Positions 16,624-24,524 of a stretch of DNA of 64,000 nt are shown piece by piece. The position numbers and the translations under genes were made by a program. Within the stretch, counting starts at the first letter, position 1, and each line of letters begins with the position of its first letter. This DNA comes from Granulosicoccus sp045106475 (GTDB taxonomy: Bacteria > Pseudomonadota > Gammaproteobacteria > Granulosicoccales > Granulosicoccaceae): the NCBI GenBank assembly GCA_045106475.1, contig JBGCEO010000019.1, positions 56,469-120,468 of the forward strand, read 5' to 3'. The notes under the pieces were generated by a model, which was given only the letters and a program-made list of their open reading frames with translations, was not told the DNA's origin and did not search any database.

Positions 16624-17447
16624 ATAACTCTATTAATAGTGGTCTATTTAGGCGGGACAAAGTATTTGAATTTCTGACTCCCAGTGTCAGTGAGCGTCTT
16701 AATGCATCTCACGGCACCCTGTTGTACATGGAAGACGTCAATGTAGCTTTTGACGGGTTCAAGGCTATTAGTAATCTGAACTTTTATGTAGATAACGGTG
16801 AGCTCAGATGCCTGATCGGTGCCAACGGCGCTGGCAAGACAACGATGATGGATATCGTCACCGGTAAAACAAGACCTGACAGTGGGACAGTTACCTTCGG
16901 TCAGAATATCGACTTGCTGGATTTAAGCGAGTCTGAGATTGCCACCATTGGTATTGGCCGTAAGTTTCAGAAACCGACTGTGATAGAAAAACTCAGTGTG
17001 TTTGAGAATTTGGAATTGGCGATGGCCGATAACAAATCGGTTCTCTGGACTTTGCGTTGTCGGCTCAATTCGGCTCAGGCCGATCATATAGAACATACTG
17101 CAAAAACTGTCGGCTTGCCTGATTTGCTAAATCAGCAGGCAGGCGCTTTATCACACGGTCAAAAACAATGGTTAGAAATCGGTATGTTGCTTATGCAGCG
17201 CCCACTGCTTTTACTAGTCGATGAGCCCGTTGCAGGTATGACGCATCAGGAAATGGAAAAGACCGGTGAATTACTCGTTAGTCTGGCAGGCGAGCATACT
17301 GTCGTGGTGGTTGAACACGATATGGAGTTTATCCGATCCATTGCCAGGCGAGTCACTGTGCTAAATCAGGGAACGGTGCTTGCGGAAGGCACAATGGATG
17401 ATATTCAGAACAATGACGACGTACGTCGTGTGTATCTGGGCGAGTAG
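16620..17447 (+). CDS. urtD: UrtD: urea ABC transporter ATPase
   Basis: The LivG-like ATP-hydrolysing subunit, 275 residues. Walker A GANGAGKTT at 67-75, signature LSHGQKQWLEIGMLL, Walker B LLLLVDEPVAGM, and H-loop VVEHDMEFI. The signature LSHGQKQWLEIG rather than LSGGQ is characteristic of UrtD. An extension of about 30 residues precedes the nucleotide-binding domain. It starts inside the urtC stop and is followed after 5 bases by urtE. Confidence 0.95.
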   Translation: MNNSINSGLFRRDKVFEFLTPSVSERLNASHGTLLYMEDVNVAFDGFKAISNLNFYVDNGELRCLIGANGAGKTTMMDIVTGKTRPDSGTVTFGQNIDLLDLSESEIATIGIGRKFQKPTVIEKLSVFENLELAMADNKSVLWTLRCRLNSAQADHIEHTAKTVGLPDLLNQQAGALSHGQKQWLEIGMLLMQRPLLLLVDEPVAGMTHQEMEKTGELLVSLAGEHTVVVVEHDMEFIRSIARRVTVLNQGTVLAEGTMDDIQNNDDVRRVYLGE

Positions 17448-17452
17448 CGAAT

Positions 17453-18148
17453 ATGCTTACCATTAACGGTCTTAATCAGTATTACGGTCAAAGCCATACA
17501 CTATGGGACCTTGATATCGAAATTCCCAAGGGCAGTTGCACTTGTGTGCTTGGACGTAACGGCGTGGGTAAGACTACGTTGATGCAATGCCTGATGGGGC
17601 TGGCACCTAATGTCACTGGAGAAATTCTGTTTGAGGGTGTTGATCTTGCCAAGCTTGAAACAGAAAAGCGTGCACCTATGGGTATTGCCTACATACCACA
17701 GGGGCGACAGATATTTGCACAGCTTACAGTTGAAGAAAACATCCGTACCGGCTTTTTCGCTGGAAGAACACCGCATACATCAATACCCGATTCAATCTAT
17801 GAATTATTTCCGGTTCTTCGGGAAATGAGCAGTCGGCGTGGTGGAGACCTCTCGGGTGGACAGCAACAACAGCTGGCTATTGCCCGTGCGCTAGTATTGG
17901 ATCCGACTGTGCTTATTATGGACGAACCTGCTGAGGGGATTCAGCCAACTATCGTGCAGGAGATTGGTGATGTCATTACCCAGCTTAATCAAGAGCGCGA
18001 CATTACTGTTGTACTGGTGGAGCAAAAACTGCCGTTTGCACGCCGGGTGGGAAGCCAGTTTGTTATTCTGGACCGAGGCAGGCTGATGGCTAACGGTCTC
18101 ATGTCTGATCTCGACGACACTCTAGTCAACAAGTATCTAACTGTATAA
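17453..18148 (+). CDS. urtE: UrtE: urea ABC transporter ATPase
   Basis: The LivF-like ATPase partner of UrtD, 231 residues. Walker A GRNGVGKTT at 34-42, Q-loop YIPQGRQIFAQLTVEENI, signature LSGGQQQQLAIARALV, Walker B VLIMDEPAEGIQP, and H-loop VEQKLPFA. The AEGIQPTIVQEIG stretch is typical of UrtE. It closes the transporter set; a short membrane ORF and ureD follow without an evident terminator, so transporter and urease may share a transcript. Confidence 0.95.
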   Translation: MLTINGLNQYYGQSHTLWDLDIEIPKGSCTCVLGRNGVGKTTLMQCLMGLAPNVTGEILFEGVDLAKLETEKRAPMGIAYIPQGRQIFAQLTVEENIRTGFFAGRTPHTSIPDSIYELFPVLREMSSRRGGDLSGGQQQQLAIARALVLDPTVLIMDEPAEGIQPTIVQEIGDVITQLNQERDITVVLVEQKLPFARRVGSQFVILDRGRLMANGLMSDLDDTLVNKYLTV

Positions 18149-18173
18149 TTATTTAACTATTAAACATAAACTT

Positions 18174-18386
18174 ATGCAATTCACTCTAGCCAACGTAGTA
18201 AATCGAAGGGTCAGTTTGCAGGTCCTGGTGACCACTTCGTTCATTGGCATGCCGCTGCTGAGCTTTGCCCATGTTGATGGAACTGTTCATTCATCGCACT
18301 CTCTTTTATACGTGTCTATCACGGCTGGGCTTACCCTGTCGGGTATTTGGGCGTTTAGAAGGTTTAGCAAACGCAATCCTGACTAA
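18174..18386 (+). CDS. Small predicted membrane protein between urtE and ureD
   Basis: A 70-residue frame not recognised as any named family. It has a signal-like hydrophobic segment (LQVLVTTSFIGMPLLSFA), a short His-containing linker (HVDGTVHSSHS), and a second hydrophobic helix (LLYVSITAGLTLSGIWAF) ending in a basic tail, so it is probably a small inner-membrane protein with two helices or one helix plus a cleaved signal. It fits exactly between urtE and ureD and its stop abuts the ureD GTG. The His residues and position suggest a nickel or urease accessory role, which is speculation. No clear ribosome binding site. Confidence 0.55.
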   Translation: MQFTLANVVNRRVSLQVLVTTSFIGMPLLSFAHVDGTVHSSHSLLYVSITAGLTLSGIWAFRRFSKRNPD

Positions 18387-19226
18387 GTGACAATCGGTAG
18401 CGCAACCATCATGCCGGATGTCGGTCCGGACGGATGGAAGGCATCTTTATCACTGTCTTTTGAAGCAGGGCCATCGCGTACTTTCGTGCGTCGGGAACAT
18501 ACAGGCCCTTTGACCGTTCAGCGTCCATTCTATCCAGAGACCAATCTGGCCCATGTCTATTTGCTTCATCCTCCAGGTGGTGTTGTAGGCGGCGACGAAT
18601 TGCTTATTGACGCTCATGTCAGCAGTAATGCGGCCGGTTTAGTCACAACGCCAGGTGCTACCAAATTCTATCGTACACAAGGTAGGCGTTCTACTGTAAA
18701 TCAAACACTCGTGGTGAACGGCGGGTCGCTAGAATGGTTTCCGCAAGAGAACATATTTTTTAATAGTAGTCATGCAACACTATCTACCACGATTGAGTTA
18801 AATGATAGTGCCGCCTTTGCTGGCTGGGATATCCAGTGCTATGGTAGGCCAGCCGGTGATCAACCGTTTGTGGATGGCTCGGTATGCAACAAAGTCACTG
18901 TATTTAATGAAGGAGTGCCGGTTTTTTGTGACAGGCAGATTGTCGATGATACTCATCGCCTGACAAATGCCACTACCTATCGTGGCAACTGTGTTAGCGG
19001 CACTTTGCTGTTACATGGAATTCCAGCAGAAAGCTGCTCTGTAGTCAGAAAGACCTTAGCTAGCTCGGACGAGTTTTTTGTAAGCAGTATTGATTCCTTG
19101 TTAGTGGTGCGGTATCTGGGTAGGAGTGCAGAACAGGCGAAGCAGGGCTTTTGCTCTGTTTGGTCTGAAATGAGGTATTTGATCAATCAACGAACACCCT
19201 GCGTGCCTCGAATCTGGGCAACGTAA
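18387..19226 (+). CDS. ureD: UreD (UreH): urease accessory protein
   Basis: Scaffold that binds apo-urease and, with UreF and UreG, guides nickel into the active site. 279 residues, usual length. Recognisable UreD sequences are LSLSFEAGPSRTFVRREHTGPL (here in two pieces near the start), the signature YLLHPPGGVVGGDEL, TTPGATKFYRT, and GSLEWFPQENIFF. The start is GTG 18387, immediately after the stop of the small ORF. It is first of ureD-ureAB-ureC-ureE-ureF-ureG, a standard gene order. Confidence 0.95.
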   Translation: MTIGSATIMPDVGPDGWKASLSLSFEAGPSRTFVRREHTGPLTVQRPFYPETNLAHVYLLHPPGGVVGGDELLIDAHVSSNAAGLVTTPGATKFYRTQGRRSTVNQTLVVNGGSLEWFPQENIFFNSSHATLSTTIELNDSAAFAGWDIQCYGRPAGDQPFVDGSVCNKVTVFNEGVPVFCDRQIVDDTHRLTNATTYRGNCVSGTLLLHGIPAESCSVVRKTLASSDEFFVSSIDSLLVVRYLGRSAEQAKQGFCSVWSEMRYLINQRTPCVPRIWAT

Positions 19227-19254
19227 TTTGTGAGTTTCAAATAGAGAGCTTAAC

Positions 19255-19890
19255 GTGGAATTAAACCCGAGAGAGAAAGACAAGCTATTGTTATTTACCG
19301 CAGCACTTTTGGCTGAAAGACGTCTTGAGCGTGGTTTAAAACTGAATTATCCGGAAGCCATAGCCTTTATCAGCATGCATATAATCGAAGGTGCCCGTGA
19401 TGGGGATTCGGTTGCTGAACTAATGAGTAAAGGACGCAAATTGCTATCGACGGATCAGGTGATGGATGGTGTGCCAGAGTTGATTCATGATGTTCAGGTT
19501 GAAGCCACCTTCCCGGATGGTACCAAGCTGGTCACTGTGCATGAGCCCATACAGCCTGTTGATAACAACTCTGTTGCGGCTATCGTACAACCGGGTGAGG
19601 TGCAAGTAGCAGATGGCGAAATCACACTGAATGATGCTCGTGAGCTGATATCGGTTACGGTTGCAAATGAAGGTGACAGGCCGATTCAGATTGGATCGCA
19701 TTATCACTTTTTTGAGGTGAACCCTGCGTTGAGCTTTGATCGCGAACCTACCCGAGGATTTCGTTTAAATATTGCAGCGGGCACTGCGGTGCGATTCGAA
19801 CCGGGACAGCAACGAACCGTTGAGCTGGTCGCGCTTTCTGGCAAACGTGCGGTATACGGATTCAACCAGTCCATCATGGGTACACTGTAG
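19255..19890 (+). CDS. ureAB: Fused urease gamma-beta subunit
   Basis: A 211-residue structural subunit in which gamma (about 1-100) and beta (about 105-211) are joined in one chain. The gamma part shows MELNPREKDKLLLFTAALLAERR and LNYPEAIAFISMHIIEGARDG; the beta part shows VQPGEVQVADGEITLNDAR, IGSHYHFFEVNPALSFDR and AGTAVRFEPGQ. No stop or frameshift separates them. Most proteobacteria carry separate ureA and ureB; a fused form is best known from Helicobacter UreA, and other fusions exist. It pairs with UreC (start 10 bases downstream) in the urease core. Confidence 0.95.
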   Translation: MELNPREKDKLLLFTAALLAERRLERGLKLNYPEAIAFISMHIIEGARDGDSVAELMSKGRKLLSTDQVMDGVPELIHDVQVEATFPDGTKLVTVHEPIQPVDNNSVAAIVQPGEVQVADGEITLNDARELISVTVANEGDRPIQIGSHYHFFEVNPALSFDREPTRGFRLNIAAGTAVRFEPGQQRTVELVALSGKRAVYGFNQSIMGTL

Positions 19891-19900
19891 GAGCAGCTTG

Positions 19901-21604
19901 ATGACAAGCATTACAAGACAGGCTTATGCCGAGATGTACGGGCCAACAACGGGTGATCGTGTTCGTCTGGCTGATACGGATCTATGGATTCGCGTTGAAG
20001 ATGATCGAACCATCTACGGTGAGGAAGTCAAGTTTGGAGGGGGTAAAGTCATCAGAGACGGCATGGGACAGTGCCAGTTAAGCTCAGAACATACTGTTGA
20101 TACGGTTATCACCAATGCTTTGATTGTCGATCATTGGGGCATTATTAAAGCTGACATCGGTATCAAGGCTGGCCGGATAGAAGCCATAGGCAAGGCAGGT
20201 AATCCTGATATTCAGCCAGGTGTCACGATTGCCATCGGACCAGGTACGGAAGTGATTGCTGGTGAAGGCATGATTACTACCGCTGGCGGTATTGATGCAC
20301 ATATTCACTTTATCTGTCCGCAGCAAATAGAGGAAGCGTTGTGTTCGGGCGTTACCACCATGCTAGGTGGAGGCACGGGTCCAGCAACAGGTACCAATGC
20401 CACAACCTGCACACCCGGTCCCTGGCATATACACCGTATGTTGCAAGCATCAGACAGTTTTGCCATGAACCTGGGCTATCTGGGTAAGGGTAATGCCAGC
20501 TTGCCTGATGCTCTTGAAGAACAGATTGCCGCCGGTGCCATAGGATTAAAGTTGCACGAGGATTGGGGTACGACACCGGCTTCGATCGACTGTTGTCTCT
20601 CAGTTGCCGAAGCGATGGATGTTCAGGTAGCCATTCATACAGATACCCTTAACGAGTCTGGCTTTGTGGAGCACAGCCTGGCTGCGATGAAAGGTCGCAC
20701 TATCCACACTTACCACACGGAGGGAGCAGGTGGTGGACATGCGCCGGATATAATCAAAGCCTGTGGCCAATCAAATGTGCTGCCATCGTCAACCAATCCC
20801 ACTCGCCCTTACACGGTTAATACGGTCGACGAGCATCTCGATATGCTGATGGTTTGTCACCACCTGGACCCATCAATAGCCGAGGATGTAGCATTTGCAG
20901 AATCGCGGATCCGACGAGAGACTATTGCTGCTGAGGATATTCTGCAAGACCTGGGTGCTTTCTCCATGATTGCATCTGATTCACAGGCAATGGGACGTGT
21001 TGGCGAAGTCATCTGTCGAACCTGGCAGACTGCTCATAAGATGCGACAACAACGTGGCAGCCTTGCTGGCGACAGTAGTGATGCAGATAACTTTCGTGTC
21101 AAGCGTTACATTGCCAAATACACTATAAATCCAGCTATCTCTCATGGTATCGCGCACGAAGTAGGCTCAGTAGAGGTAGGTAAGCTGGCTGATCTGGTCA
21201 TGTGGAAACCAGCTTTCTTCGGTTCTAAACCCTCGATGATTATAAAAGGCGGAATGATAGCCAGCGCACCCATGGGTGACCCCAATGCTTCTATTCCAAC
21301 CCCTCAACCTGTGCATTATCGTCCAATGTTCGGTAGCTATGGGAATGCCCGGCACGCGACGTCGATAACGTTTATGTCAAAAGAAGCCGTCAACAGCGGT
21401 GTCGCCGATGAGCTAGAGCTTAAGAGCTTGCAAGGTACTGTGTTTAACTGCAGAAATGTGACTAAGGCAGATATGATTCACAATGACTGGCAACCGGATA
21501 TCAGTGTGGACCCACAAACTTATGAGGTCATTGCCGACGGTGAATCGCTCTCGTGTGAACCTGCCACCCGATTGCCACTTGCACAACTCTATCAATTGTT
21601 CTGA
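19901..21604 (+). CDS. ureC: UreC: urease catalytic alpha subunit
   Basis: Hydrolyses urea to ammonia and carbamate using two nickel ions. 567 residues, the standard length. From ATG 19901 (preceded by GTAGGAG) all active-site residues fall at their classical Klebsiella numbering: His134 and His136 in GGIDAHIHFICP, carbamylated Lys217 in GAIGLKLHEDWG, His246 in VAIHTDTLNESG, His272 in TIHTYHTEGAGGGH, His320 in MVCHHLDP, and Asp360 in ASDSQAMGRVGE. The enzyme should be active once nickel is loaded by UreD/E/F/G. A longer in-frame upstream start at 19772 is rejected because it would overlap ureAB. Confidence 0.97.
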   Translation: MTSITRQAYAEMYGPTTGDRVRLADTDLWIRVEDDRTIYGEEVKFGGGKVIRDGMGQCQLSSEHTVDTVITNALIVDHWGIIKADIGIKAGRIEAIGKAGNPDIQPGVTIAIGPGTEVIAGEGMITTAGGIDAHIHFICPQQIEEALCSGVTTMLGGGTGPATGTNATTCTPGPWHIHRMLQASDSFAMNLGYLGKGNASLPDALEEQIAAGAIGLKLHEDWGTTPASIDCCLSVAEAMDVQVAIHTDTLNESGFVEHSLAAMKGRTIHTYHTEGAGGGHAPDIIKACGQSNVLPSSTNPTRPYTVNTVDEHLDMLMVCHHLDPSIAEDVAFAESRIRRETIAAEDILQDLGAFSMIASDSQAMGRVGEVICRTWQTAHKMRQQRGSLAGDSSDADNFRVKRYIAKYTINPAISHGIAHEVGSVEVGKLADLVMWKPAFFGSKPSMIIKGGMIASAPMGDPNASIPTPQPVHYRPMFGSYGNARHATSITFMSKEAVNSGVADELELKSLQGTVFNCRNVTKADMIHNDWQPDISVDPQTYEVIADGESLSCEPATRLPLAQLYQLF

Positions 21605-21606
21605 TC

Positions 21607-22110
21607 ATGCTGATATTTGACAGACATGTAGCCGATAATTCGACTCCTGATTTTTCGGTCTCTCTACCCTATGACAAACGCGTGCGGGGTCGGCTACGTA
21701 TTGCGTTAGATGGTGGCAAGGGCGATGCTGGGATCAATGTGGAGCGTGGTGAACTACTTCGTGAAGGCAGCAAACTCGGGTCTGAGACTGGTCAAATCCT
21801 GGTAGTACACGCACAAGCTGAGCAGGTATCGGTAGCGGCTACCGACGATCGCCTACTGTTTGCCAGAGCCTGTTATCACATTGGTAATCGGCATGCTCAA
21901 GTACAAATTGACGAACAGCGGTTGGTTTATTTGCACGATCACGTTTTAGATGAAATGCTCGCATTGCTTGGTCTTGACGTAGGAGCACAGGATCTGCCGT
22001 TTGAACCGGAGAACGGTGCCTACACTGGCGCACACGCACACGCACACGCACACGCACATGACCATGACCATGACCATGACCATGATAGCTATGTTCAATC
22101 TGCTGGATAG
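21607..22110 (+). CDS. ureE: UreE: urease nickel metallochaperone
   Basis: Brings nickel to the urease activation complex. 167 residues: an N-terminal UreE domain, a metal-binding domain with FARACYHIGNRHAQVQI (the conserved GNRH histidine), and a C-terminal metal-storage tail of alternating AH and then DH dipeptides before a short SYVQSAG end. The tail is encoded by hexamer repeats. It is 2 bases downstream of ureC and 17 bases upstream of ureF. Confidence 0.95.
   Translation: MLIFDRHVADNSTPDFSVSLPYDKRVRGRLRIALDGGKGDAGINVERGELLREGSKLGSETGQILVVHAQAEQVSVAATDDRLLFARACYHIGNRHAQVQIDEQRLVYLHDHVLDEMLALLGLDVGAQDLPFEPENGAYTGAHAHAHAHAHDHDHDHDHDSYVQSAG
22030..22083 (+). repeat. In-frame hexanucleotide repeats encoding the UreE His tail
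   Basis: Four GCACAC units and one GCACAT are followed by four GACCAT units, nine 6-base units in all, encoding (Ala-His)5 and (Asp-His)4. Units are nearly perfect at the DNA level, so slippage could add or remove dipeptides without a frameshift and vary nickel-storage capacity. Confidence 0.9.
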
Positions 22111-22127
22111 TCGAGAACACTAGTTTC

Positions 22128-22793
22128 ATGCTGTCTCATCTTCGCCTTTTGCAGCTTCTGAGTCCGATGCTGCCAGTGGGTAGCTATAGCTATTCGCAGG
22201 GTCTGGAATGGGCTGTAGAGCAGCAATGGGTATCTTCAAAATCTGACTTTGAGCAATGGCTGGTCGAACTGATCGCTGGTCAACTGGCCCAACAGGATCT
22301 GCCTTTACTGCGTAGACTGTTTGTCGCTTGTAGCGAAGGCGATATCAGCAAGTTTGATCATTGGAGTCACATGTCGTTGGCGCTACGCGACACCACAGAA
22401 TTACGCGCTGAAGAAAGGGCTCGAGCCGATGCCTACCTTCGTATCCTGAATGCATTACCCGAGCCGCTGGATGCTCGCTACCTGAATGGAATCAAGACGA
22501 CTCCACTGGCTGCTATTGCATGGGCTGCAGTGCAATGGGAAATTGAAGATCATGCCTTATTAGCCGCGTATGCGCACAATTGGCTGGAGGCTTATACTAC
22601 TAACGGAGTCAAAATTATTCCGCTCGGTCAATCCGATGGGCAGGCTCTGATTCATGCATTGATACCTGCATTGTGTTCGGCCGTAGACGTAGCGTGTGCT
22701 ATCGATGATGATGCTGTTGGATTTTCATCACCTGCTATCGCTCTGGCCAGCTGTGGACATGAATCCCAATATACCCGTCTCTACAGATCCTAG
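22128..22793 (+). CDS. ureF: UreF: urease accessory protein
   Basis: Works with UreD and UreG in urease activation; it binds UreG and gates GTP-dependent nickel transfer. 221 residues, all-helical, of usual length. Family sequences are RLLQLLSPMLPVGSYSYSQG (near-diagnostic N-terminus), LEWAVEQQW, and a C-terminal stretch containing KIIPLGQSDGQALIHALIP that contacts UreG. The last residues (YTRLYRS) match the typical conserved end SRLFRS. The ATG at 22128 follows ureE by 17 bases; ureG begins 10 bases after its stop. Confidence 0.94.
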   Translation: MLSHLRLLQLLSPMLPVGSYSYSQGLEWAVEQQWVSSKSDFEQWLVELIAGQLAQQDLPLLRRLFVACSEGDISKFDHWSHMSLALRDTTELRAEERARADAYLRILNALPEPLDARYLNGIKTTPLAAIAWAAVQWEIEDHALLAAYAHNWLEAYTTNGVKIIPLGQSDGQALIHALIPALCSAVDVACAIDDDAVGFSSPAIALASCGHESQYTRLYRS

Positions 22794-22803
22794 ACTCTAA
22801 ACT

Positions 22804-23433
22804 ATGAATAGCCAACCTCAGCAATCTGCATCGAGCCCCTTACGGGTAGGTCTTGGTGGCCCCGTCGGATCTGGTAAAACATCGCTACTCGATGCATTGT
22901 GTAAGGCCATGCGCGATGACTACGAAATCGCCGTGGTTACTAACGACATTTACACCCGTGAGGATGCTGATGAGTTGGTTCGCCGACAGGCTTTATCAGC
23001 AGATAGAATCATGGGTGTTGAAACAGGCGGTTGCCCGCATACAGCTATTCGAGAAGATGCCTCGATGAATCTTGCTGCGATAGATCAACTAACGGCTAAT
23101 TTTACTAACTTGGATATTGTGTTTATCGAAAGTGGTGGTGATAATCTGGCTGCCACGTTTAGTCCGGAGCTTGCTGATCTAACGCTCTATGTTATTGATG
23201 TCGCACAGGGTGAAGAAATTCCAAGAAAGGGAGGGCCGGGTATTACTCGATCCGACTTACTGGTGATCAACAAAACCGACCTTGCACCTTATGTTGATGT
23301 GTCACTTGATGTTATGAATGCAGATGCAAAACGCATGCGGGTAGAAAGACCTTTTTGTTTTACTTGTATTAAGCAAGGAAAAGGCGTCGATGAGATCGTG
23401 GAATTTATTCGGCACGAGGGTTTGTTGCGCTAG
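22804..23433 (+). CDS. ureG: UreG: urease accessory GTPase
   Basis: SIMIBI-class GTPase that drives nickel insertion into urease. 209 residues. P-loop GGPVGSGKT at 18-26; the nickel-binding Cys-Pro-His at residues 77-79 in ETGGCPHTAIREDAS; IFIESGGDNLAATFSPEL (here VFIESGGDN) for switch II, and the guanine-specificity motif NKTDLAPYV. No His-rich N-terminus is present, consistent with storage being handled by the His tail of UreE. Last gene of the urease operon, followed by a strong hairpin. Confidence 0.96.
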   Translation: MNSQPQQSASSPLRVGLGGPVGSGKTSLLDALCKAMRDDYEIAVVTNDIYTREDADELVRRQALSADRIMGVETGGCPHTAIREDASMNLAAIDQLTANFTNLDIVFIESGGDNLAATFSPELADLTLYVIDVAQGEEIPRKGGPGITRSDLLVINKTDLAPYVDVSLDVMNADAKRMRVERPFCFTCIKQGKGVDEIVEFIRHEGLLR

Positions 23434-23441
23434 AGTTCAGC

Positions 23442-23478
23442 TGCAGCTAATGACACGTTAAAGGTGTCATTAGCTGTA
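23442..23478. terminator. Long terminator-like hairpin after ureG
   Basis: A 15-bp stem, TGCAGCTAATGACAC (23442-23456) with GTGTCATTAGCTGTA (23464-23478), one G-T wobble, around a 7-base loop. It begins 8 bases after the ureG stop, between convergent transcription units. No T-run follows on either strand, so it may end transcription inefficiently or mainly protect the 3' end of the mRNA. Confidence 0.7.
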
Positions 23479-23561
23479 CAACAAACCGTCAATCAAAATG
23501 GGATGCTACTAACGCAAACCCTGCAAACCCTGTCTTAAAATCAAATTCTACGACGGCAGTT

Positions 23562-24341
23562 TTAAGGTAATCGCTCGAGGCTGAAGGTACCGACGATGGG
23601 CTCGCCATTGACAAAGGGTGAATCCTGAGCCTCGCTGCTGAGTCGTGTTATAGGAGAGAGTGTGCTGGAGGCCGAATTGGGTGACTGGTACTGTAAACCA
23701 TCATCCGAACCACTGTCATAAAGTACCAGATCGATAGTTGCATTATCTAAAAATTGTCCATCTGCAATCAGTGAGTAATTGTGAAGTCCGACAAACCAAT
23801 CCGGGCTTGGAGCAATCATGCTGAGAACGGTTATCTCGGGGAAGTCTTGAGTGACTTCAAATTCAATTGCAACACTTCCAGGAGAGTTACCTATACCGCC
23901 ACCGTTTATCGCACTCTGTGCGGTTCCTGCATCAATTGCTGCCTGTACCTCGGTGAGAATGTCCGCTTTTCTACCGCGTTCGGCAACCTGTTGCACACCC
24001 GTTGATGCGATTTGTCCTGGCTCCCAGAAGATGACCTGCTCATTATGAACTGCTCCCACCAGACCAGAGAAATGTGGGTTGGACGGAAAATTAAGGGGAT
24101 GTGTATCCGGGCTCCAGATCGCTGAAAAGTTTAGTCGATAACGAGCAGATTCAGCGGTGTTTTCACCCATAACGTCTGGTTCGTTGTTCTCAGTTTCTGG
24201 GGTATTGCTGGTATTCGGTGAGCTGCTGTCACTATCAGAGCAGGCCGATACAAACGCTGACAGCACAAGCACGAAAGCAGCTAATCGATATACACGAGAG
24301 TTAATCGATGCTTGATGATTGGGCTGAATTGTACTGGACAT
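23562..24341 (-). CDS. Spondin_N-domain lipoprotein
   Basis: A predicted lipoprotein of about 259 residues. From ATG 24341 the N-terminus has a signal peptide with lipobox SAFVSAC followed by an acidic Ser/Asn/Glu-rich linker. The rest resembles the Spondin_N domain: YRLNFSAIWSPDTHPLNFP, NPHFSGLVGAVHN and MIAPSPDWFVGLHNYSL. In bacteria such domains occur in surface or secreted proteins of unknown role; in animals the domain binds matrix and metal. An upstream in-frame start at 24401 would put 20 residues before the signal. It lies downstream of the TRAP permease on the same strand, but a functional link is not evident. Confidence 0.8.
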   Translation of the reverse strand: MSSTIQPNHQASINSRVYRLAAFVLVLSAFVSACSDSDSSSPNTSNTPETENNEPDVMGENTAESARYRLNFSAIWSPDTHPLNFPSNPHFSGLVGAVHNEQVIFWEPGQIASTGVQQVAERGRKADILTEVQAAIDAGTAQSAINGGGIGNSPGSVAIEFEVTQDFPEITVLSMIAPSPDWFVGLHNYSLIADGQFLDNATIDLVLYDSGSDDGLQYQSPNSASSTLSPITRLSSEAQDSPFVNGEPIVGTFSLERLP

Positions 24342-24524
24342 GGCATAGTCTCGTTGTTGTACGAAGTAAAGCAGATACTGCAGAATCCGCGCTTCAACCA
24401 TTAGGGAAGTTTGTTGGCAGAAGGTTCAAAGAATCTAACTAATTTCAGTAGTTATGGCAAACCGGTCAGACTCTTGAGTGTGCCTCTGAGTATCGTAAGG
24501 GTTTTAGCTCAGTCGAGGTTGTGG

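Noticed and set aside
22030..22083. Tandem repeats considered as a possible CRISPR-like array
   Set aside because: Six-base units without spacers, in frame inside ureE; they encode the His tail.
23514..23531. GCAAACCCT direct repeat downstream of ureG
   Set aside because: Only two short copies with no associated structure or gene; no evident meaning.
24402..24524. Small plus-strand frame between the lipoprotein and TRAP genes
   Set aside because: It overlaps the TRAP permease 3' end antisense and has no coding features.
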